From Sipunculus nudus (Eukaryota; Annelida; Sipuncula; Golfingiida; Sipunculidae), in NCBI GenBank assembly GCA_026874595.1, contig CM049318.1, forward strand, positions 25,880,956-25,944,955: a stretch of 64,000 nt of DNA, written 5' to 3'. The position numbers and the translations under genes are program-made. Below, one piece after another: positions 49,894 through 63,112 of the stretch; positions within the stretch are counted from its first letter, which is position 1, and each line of letters begins with the position of its first letter. The notes under the pieces are model-generated. The model was not told the origin of the DNA. It searched no databases and was given only the letters and a program-made list of their open reading frames with translations.

Positions 49894-50169
49894 TAAATTC
49901 TTATTGTCGTGAGATGCGAAATAAGGAAAATTTATGAACTTTATAATTGAAATAAGTGATTAAAAGCAATATATATCTAGTCTCACGATTTCATTTATTT
50001 ACAGGAATGTGTATCATGCTGCACGTCGTCTTACTGCAATGAGGGGGTGCCCACAGACATCGGAACAGCCTGGCTCTTAACTTCTCTATCCAACTCAGGA
50101 AGTGACGTCACTTGTTGCACAGTTTTGATGGGATGTCTGTCATCATTACTTGTGAATATCTTAAGCTGA
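48582..50169 (+). CDS. Ly6/uPAR three-finger domain protein lacking one canonical cysteine (array copy 4)
   Basis: The coding exons are 48582-48696, 49036-49122, 49508-49647 and 50005-50169, giving 168 residues with intact splice sites and no frameshift. It is nearly identical to gene 3 in exons and introns. The key oddity is codon 56: TGG (Trp) where all four paralogues have TGT (Cys). By CD59 analogy Cys56 pairs with Cys47 at the base of finger 1, so Cys47 would be left unpaired. The other eleven cysteines remain, as do the sequons at Asn49, Asn52 and Asn68. Other differences from gene 3 are Thr4, Phe11, Ala93, Tyr124, Asn144 and Leu155. The tail is still GPI-like. It may be a functional variant, a decaying copy or a single-base sequencing error. 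Confidence 0.92.
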
Positions 50170-50974
50170 TAGTACTTAAATATCTCATTGTTTTATGATA
50201 CATACATTGTCTTGTGAATTCATAAAAGAATGCATATATACAAATGTTTTTACAACATGAATCCGTCCATATTGTAAAAAACACAACCAGCATTATGTAC
50301 CATCCATGTAAGAAAATCTACTTGCATATTGAATTAAAAACATACATATCTTCCATCCCACTTACATTTATCATGTTAATATTTCATTCATGATCATCAC
50401 TTTTCAATTAAACGTAATTCATTGCTCACACTTAGATTATCATAACATTATATTTATATACTTACACTGGTTTTGTGCGAACGCTTAGTACTCTATACTT
50501 TTATTTAATGTATCTGGGCATATAACGGTATAAACACGTATTTTTTGTCATCATTACTAAGTCCAACGATTTGTAGGATTAGGTTAATTATGTAGACACA
50601 ATTATGCATTTATGTCGCTTTTCTTTGTCACTAGGTGCAATATTATTTTATATCTGGTACATATAATGTACATTTCTTTTTTATCAGGTACTTAATGTAC
50701 ACTAACATTTTATATATTCTGTACATAGTGTATAAAGTGTTTTGTATAAATTGTATCTTATTCAACAAGTGACAATGAAAACACCTTGAAGGTGATCATC
50801 AAAACTTTCTGTCAACAGTTAACCCATCACTGTAAATAAAGCCTTTATTTTAATTTATCTCATCTTATTTATTTGATATTTATCAAGTTTGTGACAGGTC
50901 TGTTTGTGTATATGTCGTTGACTTATTAATGCTGAGCATTTGTAGAATTTCGAATAAAATAGTCATTGTTCTGT
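50170..50974 (+). other. 3' UTR and poly(A) signal of gene 4
   Basis: AATAAA lies at 50953-50958 and ACACCTTGAAGGTGAT at 50781-50796. Nearly identical to the 3' UTR of gene 3. Confidence 0.7.
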
Positions 50975-52413
50975 ATTATCTTGTTCTCTTATAACTGTCG
51001 TCAATGAATGAATGCTTGACCCCAAACCTATTGACAAAATTCCTCATTTCATTATGCGTTCATCTCCATTCGTGTGTGTGTTTGTGTGCACATGTGTGTG
51101 TTCATAATCACGCAATCATGAATGGGAGTCAATTTTCAGACCATTTCTTGGGTGGGCCAATTATGTTAAATACGAATATATATCCCTGTTTATATACAAT
51201 GGCTAAAGATTACACACAAAAGATGAAATAACTTATGCAAACACTGCTTAGATAGAAATATATATCTACAAATATATACATATGCCCATGTGTAATTACA
51301 CAAATATAACCCTATTCAAATCATATTTAAATAACAAAAAATAAAGAATTATTCATGAACGTTAGATAGCCAGAACCCTACCCCCCCCCCATAAAAAAAG
51401 AAGACCTAAAATAATTGTCAATCTTATATACATCCTTGTTTTAGACACCCGATCTCTGCAACATGTATCATATATCACAACTTACAGTTTATTCCCTTAT
51501 AACTCAGATGCAACTGAAGAAAAATGTCTCTGCACATCTTCTAATATATCAGGATTATAATTAATATATTATTATTATTCATTATTATTATTTTATTAAT
51601 AATTATCATAAAAATTAAATCAAAATAATAGTAATATAATAAAAAAATAATTATTATTATCATAATAAATCATAATAAATTAAAAATAAATAATTTTATA
51701 TAATTTAATTTTAAATATTCTATATTTACTTTTGTATTCCTATATCGTTCAACTCTACAATTCCTGGTATTATTAATAAATTATTATTAATTAAATATAA
51801 TATTAAAATAAATAATCTGTATTGAATAATTAAAGATGATAATTTATCACTACCATTATGAAATAACAGTATGTTAAAAGAGCGTATGTATTGTTACAAT
51901 ACGTTTAAAACTTTCATACAAAAAATTACTCATCGTGCTTTCGATAAAACAAAACGGTGGGTTCGTGCATGGCTCAGTTTGTGTGACCTTAGTTCAAATT
52001 TATTGTGCTTTCAAAAATGAAGAACCACTCAACAAACTCTGACTGATAAAGGATACATATTAAGTGAATAATAAAGCCATTACAGGGGAGGGTTGATACG
52101 AACGACTGACTTGTACAATTACAGACAGTCCGCTATATATAAACACACCGTGTCTCATGGCCCTTGTACGATAGTGTTTCCTGTTATAAATAATGAATGG
52201 TGTCAGGCGCTAATGTAGGTCATACGTCCCAGGGTTCGTGTAATGAATGAAGGTATTTACAGAGCGTGGGAATATAGGTAGACATTCAAAATTCTGTTCA
52301 AATTTCAATAAGTCCATGCTATTCATGGTGAACAAAATTTATTTTGAGTCTAAAACATTTTCTGTAGCGAACGAAATGCTGCGCCGGACCTAAAAAAGAA
52401 AGTTGTTTACCAC

Positions 52414-52465
<52 letters not shown>

Positions 52466-53738
52466 GGAAACACACACTGTTCTTTCTTTTGGGACTTTTA
52501 ATTGTCTTATTGCTTCAGCTGAATGAAAACGACATTGATGTGAACCATACGCACCTAACCTAAAGAAATGAGGAAAACTCTAAACATTTACCCCCCCCCC
52601 CCCCCCTCTTACCCCACCCCGTGCTCTGAATATGACACTTTTTGTCTACATTTTGAAATACAGGGTCTATGTGGCTTTTGTTTTGAGGCTGAACCGACAA
52701 TTTCCGTTCAGCGCCATCTGTTGCCGTAGTTTAGAACTAAGCCAATACTGCTAATCATATACCAGTTGTAACAATGCTAAAGTTCAATCAGAACAATATT
52801 TCTTTCATTTTTAAGTTTGCATATTCTGTTTTATTTTCAAATCTAATGTGTGCTTTATGTTCTTGTTTTGCCGATCATTTTCATGTGAGGTATGTCCGTT
52901 TATGGTTTTCACTCGTAAACACAGTGAAACTGTCATCTCTTTGGGTAGCTCTTGGTATGAAAATGAACTGATATAAAATTTTAAAAAAACTTGCGATGTT
53001 TCTTTTGTAAATGTATACAAAAGAGCAACCATCAATAATGAAAGTGTGTGTATCTGCACGGGATAGATAGCCTCTTAGTACAAATAGAATTTAAAGAACT
53101 TGTAAATTTACATTGAGAGTGAGAGAGAGAGAGAGAAGACGGGTGAGCGAGGGAACTTTGAGACCTGCCATCCCCCCCCCCCCCCCTCCCCTTCCCAAAA
53201 TACACTTTTTTGCCCAAAGGGCGTGAAGGAGGCAGCATTTAACATACTATTTATGCGCTTTTTGGGGGAAATGTTAGATAAGTTGATAATGGTGTTAAAT
53301 GATTCAAGCAACATTTAAATGTGTAATGCATATCAGATATATGATAATAATATTTTAGATAAAATTATAGTAATGATACATTCGCTTCATTATTACTAGC
53401 AGAGTATTCGTAATTGCGACATGCGACTCCCGACATCCATCTTTTAGTTTGTAGGCAAAATGGCTGCCTGCGTGTGCAGTGTCGAAACTTTGCAAGGTCA
53501 TGGTTTGATGAGGATATAGTTAATACGACAAGAAAATACTCCGAGGACAGTCTCAAAGTGGCAATCTATCTGTGAAAAGAGACTGGTGGCCATTAGACCA
53601 GTATCTTTCAGCTTTAAGCCGGAGTAACGCTCTGGGAGTGACCGCGCCCTCATCAGCAACTTATAGTTGGATTGTATTCTGTAACTCAGGCTTGTGCAAT
53701 TTTCATCCCAAAATCATTCTTTATGCACGAGGGTTTTA
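50975..53738. repeat. Type II spacer after gene 4
   Basis: The stretch to about 53160 matches 34255-36360. Beyond it, this copy continues into a diverged version of module A (53161-53690 resembles about 4600-5080), whereas spacer 3 switches to type I there. It carries (TA)n/(CA)n at 52416-52465, C tracts at 52591-52606 and about 53172-53186, and a short GA tract near 53120. No gene is visible. Confidence 0.55.
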
Positions 53739-53743
53739 CTCTC

Positions 53744-53786
<43 letters not shown>

Positions 53787-54479
53787 TTTTTTTTATAATG
53801 GTAAAATGAAACATATAATACTAAGCGGGTAGAAGTTACAATGATAAAAATGATGGTATTTGCATGTATTTTAAGATGAGGATGCTGTTAAATACATGCT
53901 CGTTACCGGAAATGCGATTTAAAGTTTTTTAATAATAAGATACCGATAAAATGGGAGAAATATTATATTATGACATTTTAAATTTTGATAAACAATATTA
54001 TTCTCATTTTAAGCTTTGATTATAAGACTTCATCATGCAAATGTAGAAAGCGTCAACTTTGCAAGCATAATTTTGTAAATTCATTTATTTGGGTTTTTAG
54101 GTCTAACATGTTATGGTAAAATGACAATAAATACTTTAAGAAATGCATACTTTTGTACTTTAGTTGGTCTACCGCTCACCACAATCGAAATGTGCGCCCC
54201 ATATCCCATCCACTTTTAAAAGTTCCCAAAAGTCTATGCAAGATGAAAAGTTCCTGTAAATACATAGTTCGGAGAGAGAGAGAGAGAATTGGTATAATAA
54301 CAGCCAATCAAGAACTAATAATTAAGTATCTGCCTCGCAGTCGTGTTGCAGTATACTGTTGCTGTATTTAACCTTACATTATCATTCGTGACAATTTGTT
54401 AAGTTGTACATGTAGAATGCGTGTGGCTATTATTAATTCTTAAATGCTGTTCTAAACAAAGACTCCATTATCCTAAAAG

Positions 54480-54537
<58 letters not shown>

Positions 54538-54709
54538 CCGCAATTGTATCACAGACGAGATTTTGCTTGTCATGATCTGGTAATTTGTAATATGTCTACT
54601 TTATTTCCTGAGCAGATTAGGGTATAAAAGACTAGTTTTCTGATTACATGACGTAGGTTTCCCGGTAAGCCACAGATTTTCAGATTGTTTAGCCGTCAGA
54701 GATACTCTG
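53739..54709. other. Unique spacer upstream of gene 5
   Basis: This has no clear counterpart in the other spacers. It contains (CT)n then poly(T) at 53739-53794 and a long (TA)n at 54481-54534. Open frames here are short or run through the repeats. I see no gene. Confidence 0.5.
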
Positions 54710-54991
54710 TCCAGTTAAAGGTGCCTATAATCCTACTATACTCCTGTAGTTCTCTCAGGTCAAACACCAATGTTAACTGGCCTCTGTATGTTTACTTTGT
54801 ACTTAACTGGAAGAACATTGTCCAGTTTAGTTTCAATTCCTGGATAAACATTAATGTACAGCCCTCCATACACGGGGTGACAATAGTGTCGTATAAACAC
54901 TGCACGGTCAGTAACCACGCATTGGCTATACATCGCTAGCTCCGTCGTGCGTGATCGTGTATAAATACTAGATGTCCGGACCGGACAGTTC
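54710..54991 (+). promoter_or_regulatory. Promoter of gene 5
   Basis: TATAAATA lies at 54960-54967. GGTCAGTAACC (54906-54916), one base off a perfect inverted repeat, lies 43 nt upstream. CGTATAAACAC precedes it. The CACGTG seen in the other promoters is absent. The distal block (about 54735-54860) is recognisably the same as in genes 2-4 despite many substitutions. Confidence 0.65.
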
Positions 54992-55138
54992 AGTCTCGAG
55001 TGGACATCCGAGGACTCTGGTCACAAGGAAGCTACTAGCGTGAACTGTGGATACTGCGCTACAAGTATTTCTTCTCACAGCTGTAACGACTGCTAAGACT
55101 TAATAGGAGATCTCCATACCCAAGTGTGGTAAGAGCAT
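54992..55138 (+). other. Noncoding first exon of gene 5 (predicted)
   Basis: The start carries CGAGTGGACAT, matching the TAGTGGACAT start of the other first exons. A donor GTAAGA follows at 55139. The rest is not alignable with its paralogues. The exon end is less certain than for genes 2-4. Confidence 0.5.
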
Positions 55139-58100
55139 GTTCTCACTTCGTGTCTTTTATCATATATATATGACATTTCTTCGTTATAAAGGGTTAAATA
55201 TTGGTCAAAATATTATTGAAGATATACATGGTTCTTAGAATATTATGCTCACTCATCGTTTCCTGATTGTTTAACTTAAGAATGCATTCATGGATACATA
55301 GAGAACGTGGGATATCTTAAATGATATATATTAACCAGTAAGGAAAGAAAGTATAAAAACAGCTACCTGTATTTAAATGGAAATTTAAATTAAGATATGC
55401 ATCAATGAAATAACAGACTGAAATGAGTCCCAGTAACAATAGTTATGAATTTCAATGCATAATGCATAGTTATTTTACATAGTAAGGGAATATGCACAAT
55501 AATTTGAACTCTCTCGTATTATATTATTAATGAGCGGAACTGAACTAAACCGGATCGAAAAATAGCAATGCACAGTTTTTCACACAACGATACAGTGGCT
55601 TATCCAGACCCCTGGACACCACCCCCACCCCCCCCCCCCCCCACCCCTAAATCCGCGACAACCTTTTTCGATTGCAGCCTGAAACACACCCCTTTTTTCA
55701 AGGATATTTTAGAAAAGACACCGATCTACGTGACCTCTTACGGATAACAAATATCCCCAATTGCAAACTGGTCTAATTGAATGACAGATTAGAAAAGCCA
55801 ATGTAAAATGGTCCCCATTTACGTGGGGTCGGGGGTGGAGGGGTGGGCATCTGTTTTATCAATTTAAGTATCTCTCTATATGTAAAACCCACAAACATAC
55901 TAGTTGTATTTCATATAAAGCAGTATCGAAAGAGCGGCCGTAGCCCAGGTCCTCATACCGCAGCACATCTTGGGCCACAGATTCCAATAGGGTCAAAACT
56001 CTTATATTGAATATCACATTTATGTCCGAAAAAGCTACCTGCCTGACTGGACTGATTAAGGCCTTGGCCCTTAATTTTGCTTTCTATCTTTAGTTTGCTT
56101 ATATAGTAAAATCAAACCATTTTACTGCGGGTGCTGAGTACAAGAAACACTGCCGCAATAACTTCATGAGTGACCGTGTTAGAATTGATACATTTAGCTA
56201 TTTTATTTAGTAGATTAAGAAACGAACGAGATTCTATTTATCGTGGAAAGAGTATTTTAGACGCCCAGAGTCTTTTAGCCCAGGGCCTCAATGTTTAGAT
56301 ACACCGACACTGAAAGCCAGACGTCAGCCTGATTGCAGTATCGTTTTATACCAAACATAAGTTGGGGATGTACAGGGATTCCGAAGCACCCACGACCATA
56401 ATTGGTGGGCTTGTATAATCATGTAATTGCAAAAATAGGTTTACCTAAAATAAAATGAGCATCTAAACAATTATATAACCTTAGTGTATATGGGATACTC
56501 TCGGACAGTCTCTCTGGGACCCTATTGTATACTCCCATACAAACACCACATTTCGGTTGATACAACTCTAATATTTGTTCATTTGTGTTAGCAGTTCCGC
56601 CGGATGCAATTACCAGGCGACCTTTGCTCCTGTACGTGATTTAACCAATAAAAATATTTTAAAAGGAATTAACAATACCAACGGGAATCTTTAAATAAGA
56701 GTACTGTGTCCGGTTTGTTAAATAGTTTATATACTGCTTTGGATTTAATTTAGGAATTGATTAAAGACCAAACTTACATTCAATGAGCATAATTAAAAGT
56801 TTGTTTTAAGCCTAGATTGTGGAGAATCTCGCTCTTCTTGTATCAACACAAATTAATTGAACTGTCTTTTAAAAAAATTAGGAGACAGTCCACAGGAATA
56901 TGGTCAGAGCGCCCCCCCCCCCCCCCCCTCGACTAAAGACCCCACTTAAAACAAGCCTTCAATTTTTGCACTAAAAAGTCGCATATGATTTTCGAAAAAC
57001 ACAATTATATAACATCAATAAAAGGAACAGTTTATATATATTATATATATTATATATATATATGTATATACACATGTAAATATATATCTGAAAGGGGTTG
57101 GGTGCCATACAAGGATCAATGGCTCGATACACAAAACTAGAGCCGCTATCAGTTCATAAAATACATCAATACATTACTGTCAGTACCCGCAGGTTTTGTG
57201 CACACTGGTATTATTTATATATATAAACTAGTAATGAGAGTGACGCTCTGAATCACAGGTAGAATTGAAAATAAATGACAGGACATCTGTTGGACAACCA
57301 AGCCTTGGTCCAAGGTCAGCCGACAGATGGGGGCGTGGCAGTGAGAGATGATTCAACTTTCACTTTCAGCTGGTTACCGGCCGTGGACGTGATTTCACTC
57401 TCGCCCGTATACCAATAACCATGAGACTACCTGTTAAACGTCCCTCCGGGCAACAATTCCAACTCCAGTCACAACATTTCTGACTGGTTACTCACCTGGA
57501 AACTTGTCATTTCTCTCTAATAAACCATGAATGATTGGTCGGCAAATTGAGGGCTCAGAGAACTGGCCATTGTCCGTCACGGACTGACCATATGATTGAT
57601 TAGTATTGGCCGATGTTGGAGTGAACGGAATTACAATATACGGCATGCTTGAGTCCGAGACATGGGCACAGGTCGGTGGACATTGGACATGCGCCCCCCC
57701 CCCCGATTTTTTCCTTATATCTAGGTGAGACATACCAAAGGATATTCCCCAGTTTGCTTATTAATTGAATGTCATTTTGCAATAAAGATACTCTTGTTTT
57801 CGATCCGTAAAATATGAGTTATTTTAAAAAATGTGTCATTCTGTGCAAAGTTCCTAGTATCAATTACCTACAGTGTACTAGAAACTAACAAAATATCAGA
57901 ATGACTGATTTCATGACATATATCACCCATGCAGGTTTTATAAATATAATTTTCACATACTTTTTTTCCCACAAATAAACATTGCGATATGAAATTGTGT
58001 CCCCGGTCCATGGTGAAATATATAGCCACTGGTCATTTCTGAACTCCGAGAACAAATGCCTCTCGAGGCATTAATTTTTGTTGGTCAGTATTTAAACCTT

Positions 58101-59352
58101 TATATAATGGCGCAACCAAATGGCCTATATATCTGCAATCAGCTATACATGACCTGTCAAGAGAATTATGAAAACAAGTTCTTCCTCAGGAACAGGTGTG
58201 TCGGAATAATGTTCAGGAAATAGGGTTCAGATTATATCAATATTTTGTGGCTTTACACTCAATTCAAAATGTTCAATTGGCCGAATTACTTTTTCACTCC
58301 AAGATGAACTTTGTGCTTATCGGTTAAAATATTCGGGAGGAGGGGACTTGTACACATCAACAACAAGCAGACAGATCTTATAGAGGTTCCGCAAAACCAC
58401 GACTAGTACAATAGGGGCTAATACAAATATTTGTGTGGACTGCGTTGACGAAGGCAATTTGAAATGGTAGGCTACAGAGGTCAGTTTTGTCGGGACTTGT
58501 ACGTTTGCTCCCCGCATTGTCCAGCAAAACTAATGCATTTCATCATTGACAGATTTGACTATTGTAGCGCAGGACTTTAGGAGTCACGGAAAATTCGAGA
58601 CATTGGTCAAGGTCTTTCCTGAATAGATCCAATTTTGTTATTTATCAACACCAGGTCTTGGGACACCGTAGTTAATGTATCTGTTATTCCGTTGTCCCAT
58701 GTGGGCCAGTGTCCAGGTAGTAGTGGAAAATGAATACAGCGTGGAGATTTTGTCATGCCCCCGGTCAGTGTGGTACTAAAACCTACCGAACTATAAATAT
58801 AAATCATATGAATAAAAACATCAAAGAAATTATAAGTATATGCATGTAATTTCTTAAGGGGCATAATCAGGAGCAATATTATGCCTATTTTTTCACACTA
58901 TCGGTTCAGAGTTGCTCTATATAAAAGTTTCCCAGCAAAACGATCCCAGCATACAGTCTCATTTGTCAGCACACTTTGTCATGGCTCTATGTTTACCATA
59001 ACAAGGCAGCCAGACCCGAGGTCCGATTGTGAGTCGGTACATGTAATGTTTCAGCAAGCGGGAATATGTATTACATTTTCGGGCAAAGTCAGTCAAGGAA
59101 TATGATTGGCAGGTGTTATGACCCAGCAATGCACAGTGTCCCACACGCTGTTTTTAAATTGACACATGAGATCGCGCTAGGTCCACTGTTTTTAACACTC
59201 GTTTACAGGAGTAAGAAAACGGGCAATATGTTTGCAGGTAGAAGTTTATTTTAAAGGGAAGAAGCAATTTTTACTGTTAATTAACATGTTTTTATGGTGA
59301 TATGGCCCCTTTAATATTTATCATAATTTATACATTTCATCTATTCTAACAG
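55139..59352 (+). other. Long leader intron of gene 5
   Basis: This 4.2-kb intron is unrelated to the other leader introns. It holds C tracts (about 55629-55642, 56911-56928, 57696-57704), a TA-rich patch (57030-57070) and a TTAA-flanked element (58854-59314). Open frames at 57488-57782, 58317-58517 and 58607-58876 match nothing I recognise. The acceptor AG is at 59351-59352. Confidence 0.5.
58854..59314 (-). mobile_element. TTAA-flanked nonautonomous DNA element in the leader intron of gene 5
   Basis: Read on the minus strand, this aligns along most of its length with the element at 21754-22250, including internal landmarks such as GTTTACCATAAC and CACTGTTTTTAAC. Ends are TTAAGGGGCATA on the left and TGGCCCCTTTAA on the right. 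It has no coding capacity. Confidence 0.65.
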
Positions 59353-59383
59353 ACAGCTCAGCTGAAGTCTCAGGAGACAGAAG

Positions 59384-61629
59384 ATGGAGAGGACCACTGT
59401 CATGGTGATGCTAGTTGCTATGGTTACAGTCGGAGCTGGTGCTTTCCCGTGGGATGAATACCGAAAACATGAGCAGAGCGTACAAATCACAAGAGAACGT
59501 AAGTCTGTTTACGGAATCGAAAACAGATGCTTTAACATGTGGTATTCTCTATGAATATTACCACTGAGTGAAATTAAACTTCCACGAGTGATTGAAAAAT
59601 GACCTCTTTCTACTGTACACGTAAAAATGCACCTTGCAACTTGCTTCTAAAATCTATTACTTATGCAGCTTCTTTGAGTGCAACGACACACTGATATCCG
59701 ATTATATTAAGTAAATAATATAATATAATATAAACGAATAAAGATTTTGCATATGTTCAATAGGTTTGAATTAAAATTTATTTTTTAAAACACATTTTAA
59801 AACATTGTCTATAAATGAATTAATGGCACAGCACAAGGTTTTTCTTTATTGTTTCATACATATCTTTTATAAATCTGGATTCGTTGAATTTATCAAGTTA
59901 TGTATACACAGTTCCTGTTTTGTTTATATCCAGTATCTGATCTGACGTGCTGGACGTGCCGTAACAAGACAAACAACACGGAGTGTAACGACTGGGCTCC
60001 TGACGTCACCTGCCCACTCAGTAAGTACATTTAATGTAAGATTTGTGAAATAATGATAATTGTCTCATATCTAATCAGAGTTTCTCTACTGTTCTCACTT
60101 TGCACATATTTTAGTACATTTCCTCACTGCAGGTTCCCAAGTTAATTTCTAACTATTCTAGTGTTTTTTGCTTTGTCGAGTAAAATATTTTGTTCAAAAC
60201 ATCTTACTATAATTTATTATAGTAATATCATTCCGTTCTAAATTTGCCAATAAATGCTCTTGTCACCATACTCTTTCTGCAAATAAAATTTTGCCTGCAT
60301 GGGCGCCGTACTAGGAGTACGTTTGTGCCGCATTCCCCTTTGTTTTTGGACTCATGGTTAATTCTTGCAGTTTCTCGAAACTGATCATGAAGGCTGCCAT
60401 TTTGCGTACACAATAAAGCCCGGGTGTCACAAGTCGCATGTCGAAAGTATTATGATATATGGTAAACCACTCCCCCCTTCCATGAAAGTTCGCTTTTCAT
60501 CAGATATGGTGAATGTCTCCATATTAATGCTGTCTTTATCTTAACCATGTAAATCCGCAAAATTTGGGTTCGTGACCACGTGACAAGACGGTAGCACACG
60601 CTTACTCTCATTTATATGCTTGTGAAAACCAAGCCCGATGACTACATCACCTTCGGGACCTGGTTGTATAATCATCCTCTGCTGAGTTTTAAATTCACGT
60701 TATCCCGGCTTTGCAATGAGTGTTATGCTCTACCCATATACAACAGTCGACGATCGAGGAAGCGGAAACCTCTTATTCTACATACAAATCTAAAAAAAAC
60801 AATATATGCTTAACACCGAAAAAGGAGCACGTGTATCGCAATGTTTTCTTCCCAAGACTTCTGATTGTGAATATTTTTTTTACCTGTATCTGGGTGTTGA
60901 CCCCCCTCCCCCCCCCCCCCATTTTCTCCGTCATCCTCATCCGTCACCAGAATTAGTGTATTGTTATGTGCAGTGCTATAAAACAGGTAAATTTTTAACG
61001 ATACTCCAAATTGTATAAATATACGCATGTAAATATGCCCGTAATTGTAATATATAATTTATTTACAGATCACACAGTGTGTAAGACCGTCCATCGTATA
61101 GACACGTCATCGTCAGTGACACTGGTCGTCAACAAAATGTGTGCCCAAGCTCACCACTGTACAGAAGATCACGTGGGTTGCCATGACACCATTATACCGG
61201 GGGTCAAGGTCAGTATGGTCCGGTTATCTTGAGAGCTTTGGATATTTGTATAAAATAAAATTAGGAACCTCCTAACTTTTTGTTATCGTTCATGTGTTTA
61301 AAAATTGTGTTCTTCGCTCGATAGCATACCGACTTCGTCCAATAATAATACGTTTTTGCTAGATGTGGGGGTCTAAACGCTAAAACCTGCCAGCGATTAT
61401 ATGAAAGTTAATGATTTTTATTTAAACAATGTCTCAATGAATTTACTCTACTCTCTTTTTTCAGGATTGTGTATCTTGCTGCACATCATCCTACTGTAAT
61501 GAGGGAGTGCCAACAGATATTGGAACAGCCTGGCTGTTGACTTCTTTATCCAACTCAGCAAGTGGCGTCACACATTTCACATTACTGTTCTGGTGTTTTT
61601 CGATAATAATCTATCTTTTAAGTAGATAA
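59384..61629 (+). CDS. Ly6/uPAR three-finger domain protein, predicted GPI-anchored (array copy 5, divergent)
   Basis: The coding exons are 59384-59498, 59934-60020, 61069-61208 and 61465-61629, with the same four lengths, the same phases and 168 residues. Introns (435, 1048 and 256 nt) are unrelated to those of the other copies. The signal peptide (MERTTVMVMLVAMVTVGAGA) and linker are distinct and more charged (RKHEQ). The domain is almost unchanged: all twelve cysteines and all three sequons are kept; Leu39-Ser40, Gln94, Ile109 and Asp115 differ. The tail from 149 on lacks the CC of copies 1-4 and is a clearer hydrophobic anchor (FWCFSIIIYLL). Exon 2 matches gene 1 at the DNA level apart from the first few bases. 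The most diverged gene of the array, with its own 10.8-kb spacing from gene 4. Confidence 0.93.
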
Positions 61630-62385
61630 TAGTAGATTATACTTAGTAATTTATTTGACATCACTAGAGCAAACACACAACTATGACAATCCTTGTGTGA
61701 ATACAGACGCAAACATTACGCAGTATTTTTTCTTCAAATTTCATTTTCGGCAATATTACAATATACTACATCACAGTTCCGTACGTTCATATCAGTAACG
61801 TCACAAAACGACCAGAAGAAAGGATTTCTGCTTTCTAATGAAATGTCATTGACAGGAAAGAGAGCATTCATTTGTTTATATCGGATATTAGGTTACTAGT
61901 ATCATTGATACAATGTGATGAAGAAGTGATACATACAAGTGATTAATATGATTTCATATTCCTGGCACCTACACTGCCCTAAACTGGTTATTTTGCGATG
62001 ATGATTTATATTTCGTGGGCACAGGCTAATTTGAGTACGCCAAATCCGTTTTAGGTTTTATTTTTACATTTTATGTAGTTTCTCGTTATCATTTTGGTGC
62101 TATTTGATATTATAGATCTATGCAATTGATAATATACATCCATGTATGCATGTAAATAAGTTTTATATGATATATTAACATGCATATATCATATATTGTA
62201 TAACAACGCATGTGTATATATATATTATTGTTTATCAATGGTTAATCCGCATTTGAAAGTATCTTTTGTTGTACATATGTTATATGTTTTATTTATCATC
62301 AAGTTTTGTATAAAAGTTGTACATAACGAAAATGACAGGTGCTGCGCATTTGTGTAAATAAAAAAGTATTTTTTTATGTCAATAT
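61630..62385 (+). other. 3' UTR and poly(A) signal of gene 5
   Basis: AATAAA lies at 62357-62362 after TGCTGCGCATTTGTG, which resembles the TGCTGAGCATTT preceding the signal in genes 1-4. The ACACCTTGA motif of the other 3' UTRs is not found. ATTTA and TA-rich patches occur throughout. Confidence 0.65.
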
Positions 62386-62894
62386 TCTGTTTTAAGATGG
62401 TTGTGTACGCATGGTTTACGTCAAGCCCCGAAAAAAATAAACGCTATAACATTATATTGCATACTGAATATAGCAAATTCTTAAACTAAAATTCAACTCC
62501 AGTTACATAATAATTTTAACCTGGCTGCCCTTTAATCCGGGCTATTGTATTTCTAAGTTTATTAGCTTGACACTGCCGCTAAAATAATACCCGGGATTCG
62601 CTTCCTAGTATAATACGTGAGAAACTCATTACTCCGCCCGTAAAACAGGATATTGAATGCAAATATATTAAACCATAACCGTGTGGTCATTTTCGTAATA
62701 ATTGACTAGGCTGTAATCTGGTTCAGCCCTGATACTGAGCGACTTTTACATACTATAATAACCTTGGACCTAGTATTTCTTTATTAATTCAACGACATAT
62801 AATCGCTATAAATATACTTAAGCTGGTATATGGACGTTGACACCAGTTAACTATACAGACGGGCTTAAAACCAACAATACAACAACAACAAAAT
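62386..62894. other. 3' flank of the array, left part
   Basis: I see no gene, RNA or repeat here beyond AT-rich sequence. It does not align with the spacers between the other genes. Confidence 0.4.
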
Positions 62895-63112
62895 AAGGTA
62901 TGGTTCTCAGGCACTTTTTTTCAGAAATCAGTGCGGGCGGGCGGTATGAAAATGTCATATGATCAGGGAAAAGCATGAAAATAACAAATTTCTTTCCTAA
63001 ACAGGTAAAAGCACTACAAAAATTGTATCTTCTTGAAAGATAAAAATCAAAATAAAAATTTTTGATGCTGGAGGTTAAAATTGACACGGCCGGTGCCTGA
63101 GAACCATACCTT
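62895..63112. mobile_element. 218-bp MITE with perfect 20-bp terminal inverted repeats
   Basis: Positions 62895-62914 (beginning AAGGTATGGTTCTCAG) and 63093-63112 are exact inverted complements. There is no internal coding frame of note. The flanks are TA-rich, so the target duplication is ambiguous (probably TA or a close variant). The family is unknown. Confidence 0.75.

Noticed and set aside
126-61629. Three-finger toxin cluster
   Set aside because: The proteins share the fold, but all five have GPI-type tails and conserved rather than accelerated exons, fitting endogenous cell-surface LU proteins.
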